Counted from the first letter of the stretch, positions 45,541 through 58,507 are shown. The stretch is DNA of 64,000 bases from Thinopyrum elongatum (GCA_011799875.1 CM022303.1:423702483-423766482); one strand, 5' to 3'. The notes: generated by a model from the letters alone, not told the origin. Translations and numbers: made by a program.

Positions 45541-48500
45541 TAGGAGGTGGAAGGGAAGAGCTCGGGATATTCTTCCCGAAGATGATCCTCGCGTTCCCAA
45601 GTGGCTTCATCTTCAGTATGATTCGACCATTGCACTTTCAGGAACTTGGTCGTCTTCTGATGAGTACGACGCTCAGCTTCGTCGAGGATGCGGATCGGAT
45701 GCTCCTTATAGGAAAGATCATCTTGTAGCTCGAGCATCTCATGATCCACTGCACGGTGCGGGGATTCCTTGAAGCACTTACGGAGTTGCGACACGTGGAA
45801 GACATCATGAATATGAGAGAACTGTGGCAGCAACTCCAATTTATATGCCACCTGTCCCCGTCTAGCCACGATGCGGAAAGGACCAATATAGCGAGGAGCT
45901 AGCTTGCCCTTGATTCCGAAACGATGAGTGCCCTTCATTGGAGTGACACGAAGATAGGCTTGATCACCAGGTTGATAGATCACACCCCATCGCTTGCGAT
46001 CATAATTACTCTTCTGACGGTCTTGAGCTGCTTTGAGATTCTCCCGGACAATTCGGACTTGTTCTTCGGCATGCTGAATGATGTCCGGTCCAACAAGAGG
46101 TCGTTCCCCGGTTTCTGACCAATTCAGAGGGGTTCGACATTTACGACCATAAAGAACCTCAAATGGGGCCATTTTTAAGCTGGCTTGATAACTGTTGTTA
46201 TAAGAGAACTCGGCATACGGGAGAGATTCCTCCCATTTCTTACCGAAGGATATAACACAAGCTCGAAGCATGTCTTCAAGCACTTGATTAACACGCTCAA
46301 CTTGGCCTTGAGATTGGGGATGATAAGCTGAACTCCAGGTAATATGAGTTCCCATTGCTTTCTGGAAACTTTCCCAGAAATGGCCAGTGAAAATGCTGCC
46401 ACGGTCTGAACTGATTTCCTTGGGAATACCATGGAGTGAAACAATTCTGGCAATGTACAGTTCTGCTAGCTGGCTAGCGGTGATAGTCTCCTTAACAGGT
46501 AGGAAATGAGCAACCTTGGAGAGTTGGTCGACGACGACAAGAATGGCATCGTGACCCTTCTGAGACTTGGGAAGACCAGTAATGAAGTCCATTTGCACTT
46601 TATCCCACTTCCATAGAGGAATAGGGAGCGGTTGCAGAATTCCAGCAGGTTTCTGATGTTCTGCCTTCACGCGACGACAAACGTCACACTCGGCAACATA
46701 ACGAGCAATATCCTGCTTCATCCTAGACCACCAGTACCTTTGACGAAGATCTCGATACATTTTGGTACTACCCGGATGGATAGACAGCGGTGTATCATGG
46801 GCCTCCTTCATGACTTTGTCAGTCATCAGCTCGAAGCGAGGTACTATGATGCGGTCTCTGAAATATAATGTACCATCTTCAACAACTGAGAAATCCCGAT
46901 ACTTAGTAAGGTGAAGCTCCTTCTTCATCAAGTCAATTTCAGCATCTTTGGCTTGCGCTTCTTTAACAGCCTTCAGAAGGTCTGGCTGTACCACAAGGTT
47001 ATTAAGAGAACCCTGGGGAAGAATTCGCAGATTCAGCTGAGTCAGTTCTGCGTGAAGACGAGGTTGAGCTTGCCTAACCATGAGGTTGTTGCAATATGAC
47101 TTGCGACTCAGGGCATCGGCCATTACATTAGCTTTGCCCGGGGTATAAGAAATACCGCAGTCATAATCCGCAATAGCTTCTAACCATCGTTGTTGTCGGA
47201 GATTAAGATCCGGTTGAGTGAATAAGTATTTCAGACTTTGGTGATCGGTATAAATTTCACACCGATTACCCAGAAGGTAGTGTCGCCATAACTTCAATGC
47301 ATACATCACTGCTGCAAGTTCAAGATCATGCACTGGATAATTCTCTTCATGTGGACGCAATTGACGTGAAGCATATGCAATTACTCTCCGCTCTTGCATT
47401 AGGACGCAGCCTAATCCCTGACGAGAGGCGTCGCAATATATGACAAAGTCCTTGCGAGAATCAGGAGGAGCAAGCACTGGAGCAGAAGTGAGCTTGTCCT
47501 TGAGGGTTTGGAAACTTTCCTGACACTTGTCTGTCCACTCAAACTTAACGCCTTTGTGGAGCAGATTAGTCAGGGGCTTGGCGATCTTGGATAAGTTCTC
47601 GACGAATCGGCGACAATAGCTGGCTAGACCGAGAAAGCTTCGGACCTGCTTGGCATTCTTCGGAGGAGTCCAGTCAAGGATAGCCTGAACACGCTCCGGG
47701 TTAACGGCAATACCGTCCTTGGAAATCACATGTCCAAGGTAGGTCACTTCAGGAAGCCAGAATTCGCATTTAGAGAACTTGGCATATAATTGGTGCTCTC
47801 GAAGTCTCTCCAGAACTAGTCGAAGGTGCTCAGCATGTTCTTCTTTGTTCTTCGAATAAACCAGACTATCATCCAGATATACCATGATGAATTTGTCGAG
47901 GTAATCCATGAATATGTAATTCATTAGGCGGGAGAATGTAGCTGGAGCGTTTGTTAAACCAAACGACGTGACTGTGTACTCGTAAGAGCCATAACGAGTA
48001 ACGAATGCAGTCTTCGGAATATCCTCTTCGCGAACACGGATCTGGTGATAACCCAACCTCAAGTCGAGTTTAGAAAACACCGAAGATCCAGCGAGTTGAT
48101 CATATAAATCGTTGATCCGGGGAAGTGGATATTTATTCTGAATGGTTGCCTGGTTGATAGGACGATAATCTTGGACCAACCTATTCGTTCCATCTTTCTT
48201 CTTGACGAAAAGAGACGGTGCTTTCCATGCAGAGGAACTGGGGCGAATGAAACCCTTCCTTAAGGATTTATCAATTTCCTCCTTAAGCTCGATGAGGTGG
48301 TGCGGAGGCATCTTGTAAGGACGCTTCGCAATAGGAGTGGTGCCAGGCTTCAAGTCGATGACAAACTCGACAGCTCTAGCAGGGGGTATTCCTGGAAGTT
48401 CTTCTGGAAAAACATCCGGGAAGTCACAGACAACTGGGATAGTCTCAATCCCATCAAGCGGAGAAGCATTCAACGCATTCAAGGCATAAATTTGAGCCTC

Positions 48501-49937
48501 GGCGTTCTGAGTGATATGAGCATGGTAATTCACCATCTCATTCGAGGGGTGCAAGAGGTGAACAACTTTGGTGGCACAATTGATTGAGGCATAGTGGGCC
48601 TTCAACCAATCCATTCCCAGAATAAGGTCAATCTTTGAAGATTGCAGGATAATGGGGTTTGCATCAAAATGCAACCCTTCAACCTCAATAGTAACTCGGG
48701 GGCTGAATATGGAAGTTCGGCATCGTCCCGCGGGAGTGTTTATTATTATCGGATGTTGTAGCGTTTCGCACTTAACATCATGCAAGAGTGCAAATTGTTC
48801 TGAAATGAATGAATGCGATGCACCTGAATCAAATAAAACAGATGCTGGTACTGAATTAACGAGAAGTGTACCCATCACAGTATCTGGTTGATCTGGAGCT
48901 TCAGACATGTTGACGTGGTAGTACTGCCCACGACCATAAGAAGGTCTGGCATTATTGTTGCACTGCTGAGGAATACCACGGCCAATTCCACGTCCAGCAG
49001 AAGGGAGAGCTAGTTGATTCTGATTCTGAGAACAATCTCTAGCACGGTGACCTGGCTTGCCACACTTGAAGCATAGTCCGCTGTCAGGACGAGGTGCTGG
49101 AGCTCGAGGTGCTGGAGCTGGCAGGGGCTGTCTCGGTGGTGGAGGTGGCAGACGTGGTGCAGCATAAGAAGGTCTGTTCGCAGGAGCTGCTGAACGGAAC
49201 ATGCCTTGGGGAAACCAGATGCGTCGCTTCTGGGAAGACGAGCCCGACTCACGGGTGCGTCTGGATGCTTCCTTGTGCTTCTTAAGTCCAGTTTCAACCA
49301 TGATGGCCTTATTCACCAAGGTGGCGAAATCAGGGTAATCTTGAACAAGAAGGGCTAACTGAATGTCATGGTGCAGTCCTTCACGAAACTTCTCCTGTCT
49401 GCGTTCATCAGTAGGAATGTCCTCTTCAGCGTAACGAGATAAGTCTAGAAACTCGCGCTGATAGACTTCCACAGTCTTGTTTCCTTGGACAAGGCTACGG
49501 AACTCAGCCTTCTTCCTAGCTATGATAGCTAGAGGAATGTAGCGGGCACGGAAAGCAATCTTGAACTCTGCCCAAGTGACGACAGTACCAGGCGGCAGAG
49601 TCTGTCGGTGAGTGGCCCACCATTGGGCTGCGGGACCCTTAAGAAGATATGTCGCAAAAGTGACATAGTTAATTTCGGCGACACTAGCAGACTCCATCTC
49701 ATGAGAGATATCACGCAGCCAGTCATCTGCATCCAGTGGGTTGACTGTGTTGCGGAAAAACAATGGGCTGAGCCTCATGAACTCTGGTAAGGTAATGGAT
49801 GGTTGCTGCTGATTAGCATCAGGACGAGGGAATTGCTGCATAATCCCCGTCATAAACTGGCGGTTGAGTTCAAACTGTTGCATCATCGCTGCCATGTAAT
49901 CAGGTGGTGGCGGCGGTGGCGGGTTGTTGTCAGCCAT
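45540..49937 (-). CDS. intact Tekay-type gag-pol polyprotein (1465 residues)
   Basis: The start is ATG 49935-49937 ([19 protein letters not shown]), chosen because the outer element's gag aligns from there; the open frame extends further upstream without gag similarity. Order: gag capsid (WLRDI...AAQWWATH); zinc knuckle near residue 287 ([14 protein letters not shown]); protease near 365 ([10 protein letters not shown]); reverse transcriptase near 686 ([10 protein letters not shown], with S where the outer copy has I); RNase H ([19 protein letters not shown]); integrase finger ([11 protein letters not shown]) and core ([18 protein letters not shown], so the catalytic D and E are kept); and a C-terminal chromodomain ([17 protein letters not shown]) that in this group directs insertion to chromatin. 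No stop or frameshift is present. The product would be cut into enzymes in virus-like particles. Confidence 0.93.
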   Translation of the reverse strand: MADNNPPPPPPPDYMAAMMQQFELNRQFMTGIMQQFPRPDANQQQPSITLPEFMRLSPLFFRNTVNPLDADDWLRDISHEMESASVAEINYVTFATYLLKGPAAQWWATHRQTLPPGTVVTWAEFKIAFRARYIPLAIIARKKAEFRSLVQGNKTVEVYQREFLDLSRYAEEDIPTDERRQEKFREGLHHDIQLALLVQDYPDFATLVNKAIMVETGLKKHKEASRRTRESGSSSQKRRIWFPQGMFRSAAPANRPSYAAPRLPPPPPRQPLPAPAPRAPAPRPDSGLCFKCGKPGHRARDCSQNQNQLALPSAGRGIGRGIPQQCNNNARPSYGRGQYYHVNMSEAPDQPDTVMGTLLVNSVPASVLFDSGASHSFISEQFALLHDVKCETLQHPIIINTPAGRCRTSIFSPRVTIEVEGLHFDANPIILQSSKIDLILGMDWLKAHYASINCATKVVHLLHPSNEMVNYHAHITQNAEAQIYALNALNASPLDGIETIPVVCDFPDVFPEELPGIPPARAVEFVIDLKPGTTPIAKRPYKMPPHHLIELKEEIDKSLRKGFIRPSSSAWKAPSLFVKKKDGTNRLVQDYRPINQATIQNKYPLPRINDLYDQLAGSSVFSKLDLRLGYHQIRVREEDIPKTAFVTRYGSYEYTVTSFGLTNAPATFSRLMNYIFMDYLDKFIMVYLDDSLVYSKNKEEHAEHLRLVLERLREHQLYAKFSKCEFWLPEVTYLGHVISKDGIAVNPERVQAILDWTPPKNAKQVRSFLGLASYCRRFVENLSKIAKPLTNLLHKGVKFEWTDKCQESFQTLKDKLTSAPVLAPPDSRKDFVIYCDASRQGLGCVLMQERRVIAYASRQLRPHEENYPVHDLELAAVMYALKLWRHYLLGNRCEIYTDHQSLKYLFTQPDLNLRQQRWLEAIADYDCGISYTPGKANVMADALSRKSYCNNLMVRQAQPRLHAELTQLNLRILPQGSLNNLVVQPDLLKAVKEAQAKDAEIDLMKKELHLTKYRDFSVVEDGTLYFRDRIIVPRFELMTDKVMKEAHDTPLSIHPGSTKMYRDLRQRYWWSRMKQDIARYVAECDVCRRVKAEHQKPAGILQPLPIPLWKWDKVQMDFITGLPKSQKGHDAILVVVDQLSKVAHFLPVKETITASQLAELYIARIVSLHGIPKEISSDRGSIFTGHFWESFQKAMGTHITWSSAYHPQSQGQVERVNQVLEDMLRACVISFGKKWEESLPYAEFSYNNSYQASLKMAPFEVLYGRKCRTPLNWSETGERPLVGPDIIQHAEEQVRIVRENLKAAQDRQKSNYDRKRWGVIYQPGDQAYLRVTPMKGTHRFGIKGKLAPRYIGPFRIVARRGQVAYKLELLPQFSHIHDVFHVSQLRKCFKESPHRAVDHEMLELQDDLSYKEHPIRILDEAERRTHQKTTKFLKVQWSNHTEDEATWEREDHLREEYPELFPSTS

Positions 49938-50180
49938 CCTGCTATTCCAACAGGGGTATTTCAGCGATAGCTTATGCAAGTGTTTAACAATAAACATGAG
50001 GTAACTCGACATTATTGAAAGAGTGCAATAGATGCTAGAAGTAGTCATTAAGACGTACAGATCCATACATAGTCGGTTACATTCGGGCAGCATAACGGCG
50101 CAAATTGAAAAGCTAGACATGCTAGGCGGCGCGCAGGCACGCGGTAAGGAAGTACACAACGGGACATAGCAAAGGCTACA

Positions 50181-50951
50181 TCAGCGTCGGAGAAAACCAC
50201 TGAAACGGGGTAACTGCAAGTGCGGACGATGGACGTTCGTCGCAGAAGGATCCTGCGCTCCATGGGCACTCTGATGCAGAACCCGGTCTCGAGAAGAAAG
50301 AAGAGGTCCACGTGCAGGCGTGTGACCTCCCACAGCAGGCCAGACGATCCCTGATGGCATCTCAGTCCTGCTCGGGTAAAGAATGTACTCCGGATGCATC
50401 CCTGCACGAACAGCTGGTAGCAACTGTGTCATAGCCTCGTAGTAGCGTGCTCGAGTGGCAAACAACTCAACAGCAAGTGCACGAACAGTGCGATCCAAAG
50501 CCTGAGTGCACTGAATCAGAACCTGCGGGTCGTAGCGTCGAGACTTGTACGGGGCACAGATAGCTGTGTAAAATCCAGTAGCATCTCCAACAGGTGCATA
50601 CGGAATGTACCGAAACACAGTATCATCCAAGTTAGCACTGTGCTCTCCTCGGAGACGTGCGACAGCAGAGTAGGCGGCATCATGTACTGCCATCTCAATC
50701 GTCACGCCTAATCCATGAAAAAGGTGTAGCTCGGTGTCTGAGTTGTTCTGCTGATCATAAATCCGAACTTCAGCATAGTACTGTTCCTGGTTGAATTCGC
50801 GATAAACCTCATAGACCATGTACTCGGGATACCAGCGGTAACCCAGTCTACTCAGGAGGGCGATCAGAACAGCTGGAAATCCAGGGGCATCACGAGCCCA
50901 AGTGCGAAGCACAAGCTGGGTCGTAGGCCGCGGTGGAAATAGCCGATCCAT
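50181..50951 (-). CDS. accessory ORF upstream of gag, dsRBD-like topology (256 residues)
   Basis: This intact ORF lies between primer site and gag on the element's strand. Residues 25-101 read by eye as helix (25-36), three strands (44-53, 57-66, 73-80) and helix (84-101). The spacing resembles a double-stranded-RNA-binding domain: PEYMVYEV, YYAEVRIY, then GLGVTIEMAVHDAAYSAVARL in place of the usual G.G.S...A...AA..AL. The lysines that contact RNA in classical domains are absent. Residues 140-180 are probably helical, and the C-terminus is rich in R and P. The ATG directly follows CTTTCTGTTTCAG, a good 3' splice site. The outer relative keeps only the 3' tail of this ORF. No family name is recognised, and the role is unknown. 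Confidence 0.78.
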   Translation of the reverse strand: MDRLFPPRPTTQLVLRTWARDAPGFPAVLIALLSRLGYRWYPEYMVYEVYREFNQEQYYAEVRIYDQQNNSDTELHLFHGLGVTIEMAVHDAAYSAVARLRGEHSANLDDTVFRYIPYAPVGDATGFYTAICAPYKSRRYDPQVLIQCTQALDRTVRALAVELFATRARYYEAMTQLLPAVRAGMHPEYILYPSRTEMPSGIVWPAVGGHTPARGPLLSSRDRVLHQSAHGAQDPSATNVHRPHLQLPRFSGFLRR

Positions 50952-51328
50952 CTGAAACAGAAAGGTTCAGGGTTGTCATAAGACAATGAGAAATATAACC
51001 AATCTCGGAAGGAAAGGTTAAACAAAACAATGGAAAGGAAAATGATTATCAGACTAATCAGATCAAAGACAGGAAAATCGCACTGAATCCAGCTCTCCGG
51101 GTGGATAGAATTAACGAGAACCTAAATGTCGGCGTTTAGTAATTTTGCAAAACCCGAATAGAAGAGAGGATAGAATCCCAGAGTAAAGACGAGGAATAAA
51201 AGATCCTAATACCACCCAGTTGGCGACGTGGGCCCGTAAGCCACACAGCCAAGTTAGTAAAACAATTTTTGACCACTAGACTCAACTTCGGCCAAGGAAT
51301 TGGAAAGGGGGAACTCCTAGAGGCAGTC
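50952..51328 (-). other. leader of the nested Tekay element
   Basis: This is non-coding sequence between primer site and accessory ORF. It ends in a pyrimidine-rich run and CAG directly before the ORF's ATG. No strong GTAAGT-type donor was noticed; AGGTTCTCG near 51115 is a weak candidate. Confidence 0.45.
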
Positions 51329-51341
51329 GGCTCTGATACCA
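51329..51341 (-). promoter_or_regulatory. primer binding site (initiator-Met tRNA) of the nested Tekay element
   Basis: The minus strand reads TGGTATCAGAGCC next to the 5' LTR. Confidence 0.85.
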
Positions 51342-51344
51342 ACC

Positions 51345-54300
51345 TGTGACGACCCCGGCTTAATCGTGCACTAATCATACACGCAAATGCGCACGATCAG
51401 GCCTAAGGACTCACTTGAAGATATCACAACACAACTCTAAAACATAAAATAAAGTCATACAAGCTTAATATTACAAGCCAGGGCCTCGAGGGCTCGAATA
51501 CAAGCTCGATGGCATACAAGCGTCAGCGGAAGCATTAGATATCTGAGTACAGATATATTACATAGAGAGAGAGAGAGATAAGCCTTCACAGAGGCGGGGT
51601 AAAATAAAAACTACGATCGAAAGGTGTAGGCCTCCTGCCCTGGACCCTCCGATCCTACTCCTGGTCGTCGAACGGCTCCTCGTAGTAGTAGTACTCGCCA
51701 GGCGGATAGTAGTACTGGTCGTCGGCTGGGGCTTCTGGCTCAGGGGCTCCGTCGTCTGGTGGCATCAAATGGAAAATGGGGGAAAAAGAAAATAAAGCAA
51801 ACGTGAGTACTCATCCGAAGTACTCAGCAAGCAAGGATCTACACTACATATGCATCATTGTCAAAGGAATGGCTGTATATGTGGACTGGGCTGCAGAAAT
51901 GCCAGAGTAGAGGGGGAAAGCCTACTCCTATCGAAGACTAGCATCTTCAACAATCTTCGACAGTCTTGCAGCATCAGGAGAGAGCAGATGAACATAATGT
52001 AAAGTAGTAGTAGTAATATCATCAACCTCGACCTGAGATCCTTTCTCGACTCCCTGCGAGAAAGCAATCCCAGAGCTGTACTATCCAATTCTCATCACAT
52101 GTTCTAGTTGTACCGATCGGGATACAACTCCGAGTGTCCGTTACCGTAGGACAGGCTATCGATAGAAGTTTCTTCCCTGCAGGGGTGCACCAACTTACCC
52201 ACCACGCTCGCTTAACTCCGGCCGGACACACTTTTCTGGGTCATGCCCGGCCTCGGCTAAGCAACACGCCGCAACCCGACCAAATACTTAACAGAGAGGT
52301 CAGCACGCCGGACTAACCTATGCCCCCAGGGGTCTTGGGCCATCGCCCCGGGAACTCCTGCACGTTACGGGGCCACCGAGAGCAGACCTAGCAACCCCTT
52401 ATACAAGCGCGGTTGCGTTACCAGTCCAACTCGGCGTGCGCCGCTCCTTACTGACGTCAAACAAGCTTCGGCTGATGTGTACGACGCAGAACGCCCATAC
52501 TATGCCCACGTGATGGTTAGTGCTATCGGGCCAGAGGCCCCTCGGATCAAATATCCAAACCGTAGTGGATTAGGAGCGCGCGGAAACGAGCAGAGACTCA
52601 CGATCGATGTGACCCCGTCGCCCCGTCTCGAGGACTTGCGGCAAGGGCTAAGAATGCCCGGCCACGCCTCGTAGTTATCTCGCGGGCACCATCCAGGTCA
52701 ACCCGACTCCACATCACTTCGCAATAAGCTCGCGCGGGTACCCCTCAGGGCCGACCCGTCTTTAGTATCGTGGTTCATAGTCAAGTCATAATATCCAAGG
52801 TAACGGTGTGTCGGACACCGAAGGGAACCCTGAGGAATCACCCTCGATGGAATTCCCGCTCGATGTTATCATCAAGGTGAACGAAGGAGGAATCACCCTC
52901 GAGGTCCACCTTGAGGAGTTGCGCGACGACGTCGTTATCGGGGGTGGTGTAGAAGGAATCACCCTCGCTTACCACGACCGAGTAACTAACCTACAAGGTT
53001 AACATCAGAAGTGCTGACGAGGTATCACCCTCGGCACTCGACGATAACCCAGTAGCGTCGGCAACTAAGGGGGAAGAGATGTGTCGTGTCAGGGTCTGGT
53101 CTTCATTCCCGGTGATCGGGTCTTCTGATATCCAACAGGGCAGTCGGGATCAAATGGGGGTCTCTGTCGTGACTCTACCCATCCTATGCTAAACAGTTTA
53201 GGATAACAGGCATGTATCAAAAGTAGGTTACAAGTAAACAGGCTATGCAACAGAGTAGGATAGTAATAGCAGCAGTAACATCTAGTGCAAGCATAAGAGG
53301 GGAGAGAGTAGGCGATATCGGAATGCTCAAAATGGGGGTGCTTGCCTGTTTGCTCTGGGGCAAGGGCAAGGTCTTCAGGGGTGTCGTCGGGAACGTAGTC
53401 GTACTCCGGAGCTGCGTCTGCGTCTGGAGCTACGTCTGCGTCGGGGTCTATCGAGAGAGAAGAGGGGGAGGAAACAGGTAAACAATATGCAATCATATGC
53501 CACACAGTGCGTGCTATGCTATGATGCAGTGCAGGGTTGCCTGAATATGCATCTAAGTCATTTTAGTTATTTTTAGAATTATTCTGGGATTTAATATCCG
53601 ACGTGTGTGCACTATTCATCTGTCGGATTCGGGTCCGGAGTTTCGAGTTCTTCTACGTAGGAGGTTCCGATGGAGAAACAGACGGCACGATCAGACTCGT
53701 CTCGTCGTTCTGAGCAACTTTCATGTTTTAACTTTTTCGATCCGAGCTACGGTTTAAAAGTTATTAATTTTTAAAGATTATTTGAATTTCTGGAATTAAT
53801 TTTTATTTACAGAAAATGAATTATGACGTCAGCATGACGCGCTGCTGACGTCAGCAAGTCAACAGTCGGCTGACTAAGTCAAATATGACATGTGGGTCCA
53901 GTGGGACCCACATGTCAGCCTCTGTTTCTTTAACCAGTGATTCAGTTTAATTACCAGGATTAATTAGGGGGTGGACCCCACATGTCAGTGAGACATTAGG
54001 TTAATTAGTTTATTTTTATTTCTAAAATGTTTTAATTAATTAATCAGGGAGGTGGGGCCCGCCTGTCAGCGGCTGGGCCGGTCCAGTCAGCAAGGCTGAC
54101 TGGTCAACTGGCCGGCCGGGCCCCTGGGACCCACGGGTCAGTGACCCAGGGGTGGGCCCCGCCTGTGCCATGTCAGCGGGGCCGGCGGCTGGTCGCCGGC
54201 GACCAAATCGCACGGCGGCGCGTCGCCGGAGTTGGCCGGAATCGAGCTATAGGGCTCGGTTCGAGCCGGGCTTGGGTGCGTTCGAAAGCTAAGAAGCTCG

Positions 54301-55575
54301 CGCATCCATCTACGGCGTCAAAATGAGTGGGGGAAGGTCGGAAACGCGCCGGCGTCGAGCCGTAGCGGCGACGGAGTTCGGGCCTGGACGGGATCACGGC
54401 TGCGCGGCTCGAGGGGGTACGTGCGAGTGCGCGTTCGACTCCCGGGGTTGCCAGGAGCACAGCGCGGTGCTTAGCCAAGCACGGAAGCGGCCATGGCCAC
54501 GAGCACGAGCTCGTCGGCGGCGGCCAAAGCACGACTACGGTGGCGGCTAGCTACGGCGGTTCCTATGGCGCAGCGAGAGAGAGGAGGGGGAGAAGCTCAC
54601 CGTGCAGGCTCACACGTAGGCCCGGCGAGTGGTTTAGTAGCTGCTGCGCCGGGGATCGACGGAGAGGCGCCGGCGACCGAAGCAAAGGGGGCGGAGAAGA
54701 ACGACGCCTGTGGAGCTTCCCTGCTCCACCAGAGAGCTTCAGGCGACGCGGTCGACCACGGCGGAGGTGAGGGACATCTCGACGAGGCGATGCGAGGCCG
54801 GTAGCCGCGAGCACGGCGTCGAGCGGCGGCGGACGCGTCCGGCTGCTCCCGGATCTGAGGGGGAAGGAGAAGCCAGGCGAGCGTGGCTGAAGGAGGAATG
54901 ACGGGGAGGACCAGGGGGAGTGGACGGGCGCCGTTCTTATCCACTCGCGGCGACCGCGGGCGTCGGGGTCGTCGTCGTGTCGCGCGGCGACCGGAGCGCG
55001 GGCGCTCGGCCAGGAAGACGACGACACGTGAGGGAGAGAGACGAGGTGGGCCTGCTGGGCCACGACTCGGGGCACTGTGCACTAAGGCCCAGTGCACAGT
55101 GTCCCGCTTTTGATTTTCTGTTTTTGTTTCTCTTTTTCTTTTAACCTTTTCTGTTTCGATTTAATTAGGGCATTCCCACACTTTTGTAAAATGTGAGAGC
55201 TGTCCCCAAATATTGCAATGCAATATTATCTCTCACCAAAAAGTGGTTTGGACTGATTTGAAGTTTGTTTGAATTTAATATGATTTTAAATATATCAAAT
55301 ATCCTGTTTTTGGGTCTGTTCCAACTTGTTTGAGTCATTTATCCAACTCCAAACATTTTGATGTTGATTTTAGAAAGGTTTCTCGATTATTTACCATTAA
55401 ATGAACATTTTTCCAGCAGTGTTTGATCAACTTTATAATTCACCTTTGAATTTGAGTTGATTTTCAGATGTGGATTTGAATTGGATCATTAACCCTCATG
55501 ACTTGGCACTGCAAATGATCATGACTTGGCAGTTTTAACAGAGTGTCACAGAGTTTATTACAAGGGGGTGTTACA
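51345..55575 (-). mobile_element. 5' LTR of the nested Tekay element (4231 bases)
   Basis: TGTGACGACCCCGG to GTGTTACA, colinear with 41270-45501. It contains the four-copy motif at 52832-52846, 52887-52901, 52953-52967 (one base changed) and 53019-53033. Open frames in its GC-rich block duplicate those of the other LTR. Confidence 0.92.
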
Positions 55576-58507
55576 GCCGTGCTCGCCGGTGCCGAGCCGC
55601 CCGTGCACCTGGCCGCGCCTCTGCCACGCCCCCGCTACCCCCTCCTCACACCGCCTACCGCCGCCGCCTCCTGCTGCTGCTTCCGCCTGCTGGCCGCCGC
55701 TCCACTCGCCGTCGCTACCGCCCGCCGGTGGCCAGCCCCGCCCGTGCCCGATCGGGCGGGCGCCCACGCCCGCCCCGCGAGCGCCCGCGCCCGTCGCCCG
55801 CTGCCCGCTGGCCTCTGTGCCACCGACAGCCGGGCCCCACCCCCTGACCCACTGACAACGGGGCCCACGCCCCAGAAAAAAAATAAAAAAAATAAAAAAA
55901 AATAAATAATTAATAATAATAAAATTTAATTAATTAATTAACTTAATTAATCCTGTTAATTAACCTAACCTAATTAACCTAATTAACTACTGTTAATTAA
56001 CCCTAATGACTGCTGACATCAGCATGATGTCATGCTGATGTCATCAGTTACTATTCTGGATAATTCGAAATTAAATAATAAAAATAAATTCAGAAAATTA
56101 ATAAAAACTTTAGAAAATCATATAAAATAATCCGTAACTCAGATCGAAAAACTTTGTACATGAAAGTTGTTCAGAACGACGAGACGAATCCGAATACGCG
56201 ATCCGTTCGTCCGCCACATGTCTCTAACTATCAAAATATGCAACCGTTCCCCTCCGGTCATCTGTCTAACAAATGTCCGGGACCGGGAAAACATTCCCGG
56301 ATGGATTCCTCCTTCCTCGGTGACGTGCAACCATACGTTAGGACACACCCGGCACTGCATATTGACATGTCGTACTTTGCGTTGCTCATGTTTGCTCTAT
56401 ATTTATACTGTTTCCTCCCCCTCTTCTCTCTCGATAGATCCCGACGCAGCTCCGGAGACCGAAGACAGCATTGACAACCTTGCCCTTGCCGCCGAGCAAC
56501 CAGGCAAGCCCCCCCCTTTTGATCATCCCGATATCGCCCATTCTATTTCCCATGCTTGCATTAGAATTGCTGCTACTACTGCTTTACCTATTCTGATGCA
56601 TAGCCTGTTCATTGTAACCTGCTGTTGATAATTACCTACATATCCTAAACTGTTTAGTCTAGGCTGGGTAGAGACCTATCAGTGACCCCACTTATCCCGA
56701 CTGCCGCGCTGGATCGTCAGAAGACCCGATCAACGGGATTGAAGACCAGGACCCGACACCGCACATCACCCCCCTTAGTTGTAACGACACTGCAGCGTTA
56801 CTATCAAGTGCCGAGGGTGAAACCTCATGTAGCACTTCTGATGTTAACTCTGTAGAGTAGCTATTCGATCGTGGTCATCGAGGGTGATTCCTCCTTCTCC
56901 ACTTCCGATACGACGCTGTCGTACAACACATCAAGTGTGAACTCATCGAGGGTGATTCCTCCTAAGTTCGACTTGACGGTTACATCGAGTGGGCATCCGT
57001 CGAGGGTGATACCTCGGATTTCCTTGATGTTATGGACACACGGTTACTGTGACTTTACTGCTGAACCTTGATAGAGACGGGTCGGCCCCGAAGGGGGACC
57101 CGAGGAAGCTACTTTTACTACAGGACTGAAGGGACAGGCGGTACCACCCAGTAGAGGTGGACCTGAGTTCCCGACAGTCTTTTAAGAGACGGGTTGACCT
57201 GGATGGTACCCGAGTGTTGAATACGAGGCGTGGCCGGGCATTCATGGCCCTTGCCGCAAGTCCTCGAGACGGGGCGATGGGGTCACATCTTTCGTGAGTC
57301 TCTGCTTGTTTCCGCAAGCCCCTAGTCCTAACGATTTGGATATTTGATCCGAGCAGGCCTCTGGTCTGATAGCACTAACCATCACGTGGGCATAGTATGG
57401 GCGTTCTGCATCGTAGCATCAGCCGAAAGCTCTGTCAGACGTCCAGTTCAGCATGGCGGCACGGACGGACCGACGCCCTCCTGGTGCCAGGCTTCTCCCT
57501 GCGCGCAACGACTCGGAGTGCACAGGGCGATGGCCCAAGACCTCTGAGCGCTTAGGATGTAGACCGACGGGGACCTCTCTGCTGAGCTGTAGGTAGGGTT
57601 GCGATGTGTTGTTTGGCCGAGGCCGGGCATGACCCAGGAAAGTGTGTCCGGCCGGAGTTAAGCGAGCGTGATGGGTAAGTTGGTGCACCCCTGCAGGGAA
57701 GAACATTTCTATCGATAGCCGGTCCTACGGTAAGGGACACTCGGAGTTGTATCCCGATCGATACAACTAGAACTGGATACCTGTGATGAGACCTGGATAC
57801 TATGGCTCTGGGATTGCTTTCTCGCAGGGAGTCAAGAAAGGATCTCTGGGTGAGGTTGAGACTTAATGTTACTACTACATTATATTGTAATGTTCTACTC
57901 TCTTCTACTGCTGCAAGACCGCTGAAGATGCTAGTCTTCGATAGGACTAGGCCTTCTCTCTATTCTGGCTTTTCTGCAGCCCAGTCCACATATACAGCCT
58001 CCCCTTGAAAATGTTGCATATGTAGTGTAGATCCTTGCTTGCTGAGTACTTCTGAGTACTCACGGTTGCTTTGTTTTCCTTTTTCTCCCCATATCAGTTT
58101 GACGTGACCAGAGGACGGAGCCCCCTGGGACAGATGCCCCGACGATCGTTACTACTACTACCCAGAGGATGGATACTACTACGAGTTGACTGACGACCAG
58201 GAGTAGGATCGGAGGGTCCCAGGCAGGAGGCCTTCGCCTTTCGATCGTAGTGTTTTATTTTGCCCCGCCTTTCTAAAGGCCTTTCTGTACTTTCTTTTAT
58301 ATCTGTACTCAGATATCTGATGCTTCCGCTGACGTTTGTTCGCAAGCTTATGTATTCGAGCCCTCGAGGCCCTGGCTTGTAATATAAAGCTTGTATGACT
58401 TTATTTATGTTTTAGAGTTGTGTTGTGATATCTTCCCGTGAGTCCTTAGGCTTGATCGTGTGCATTTGCGTGTATGAATAGTGCACGATCGGGCCGGGGG
58501 CGTCACA
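55576..58507 (+). mobile_element. 5' LTR of the outer Tekay element, remaining part
   Basis: It starts with the second GCCGT duplication (55576-55580), continues with a GC-rich block and an AT-rich TTAATTAA stretch (about 55880-56000), and ends GGGGGCGTCACA at 58507. Much of 56660-58500 is the diverged counterpart of the nested LTR in opposite orientation. Open frames such as 56167-56628 have no domain. Confidence 0.88.
56812..57015 (+). repeat. four copies of CGAGGGTGATTCCTC in the outer LTR
   Basis: Copies stand at 56812-56826 (CGAGGGTGAAACCTC), 56879-56893, 56947-56961 and 57001-57015 (CGAGGGTGATACCTC). Spacing of 67, 68 and 54 bases matches the nested LTR array read in the same orientation. 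Confidence 0.75.

Larger units (their letters stand above)
41270..55575 (-). mobile_element. complete nested Tekay-type gypsy element with intact gag-pol
   Basis: It is flanked by GCCGT duplications (41265-41269, 55576-55580) and has LTRs of 4232 and 4231 bases, a primer site, an accessory ORF of 256 residues, an uninterrupted gag-pol of 1465 residues, a hairpin and a polypurine tract. It sits in the LTR of a related element in opposite orientation. Outside a few tracts the LTRs differ by under about 1 percent by eye, so insertion was fairly recent. This is the best candidate in the window for an autonomous element. Confidence 0.93.

Noticed and set aside
56167..56628. 153-residue plus frame in the outer LTR
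   Set aside because: It has no domain, is not preserved in the nested LTR, and overlaps another open frame.
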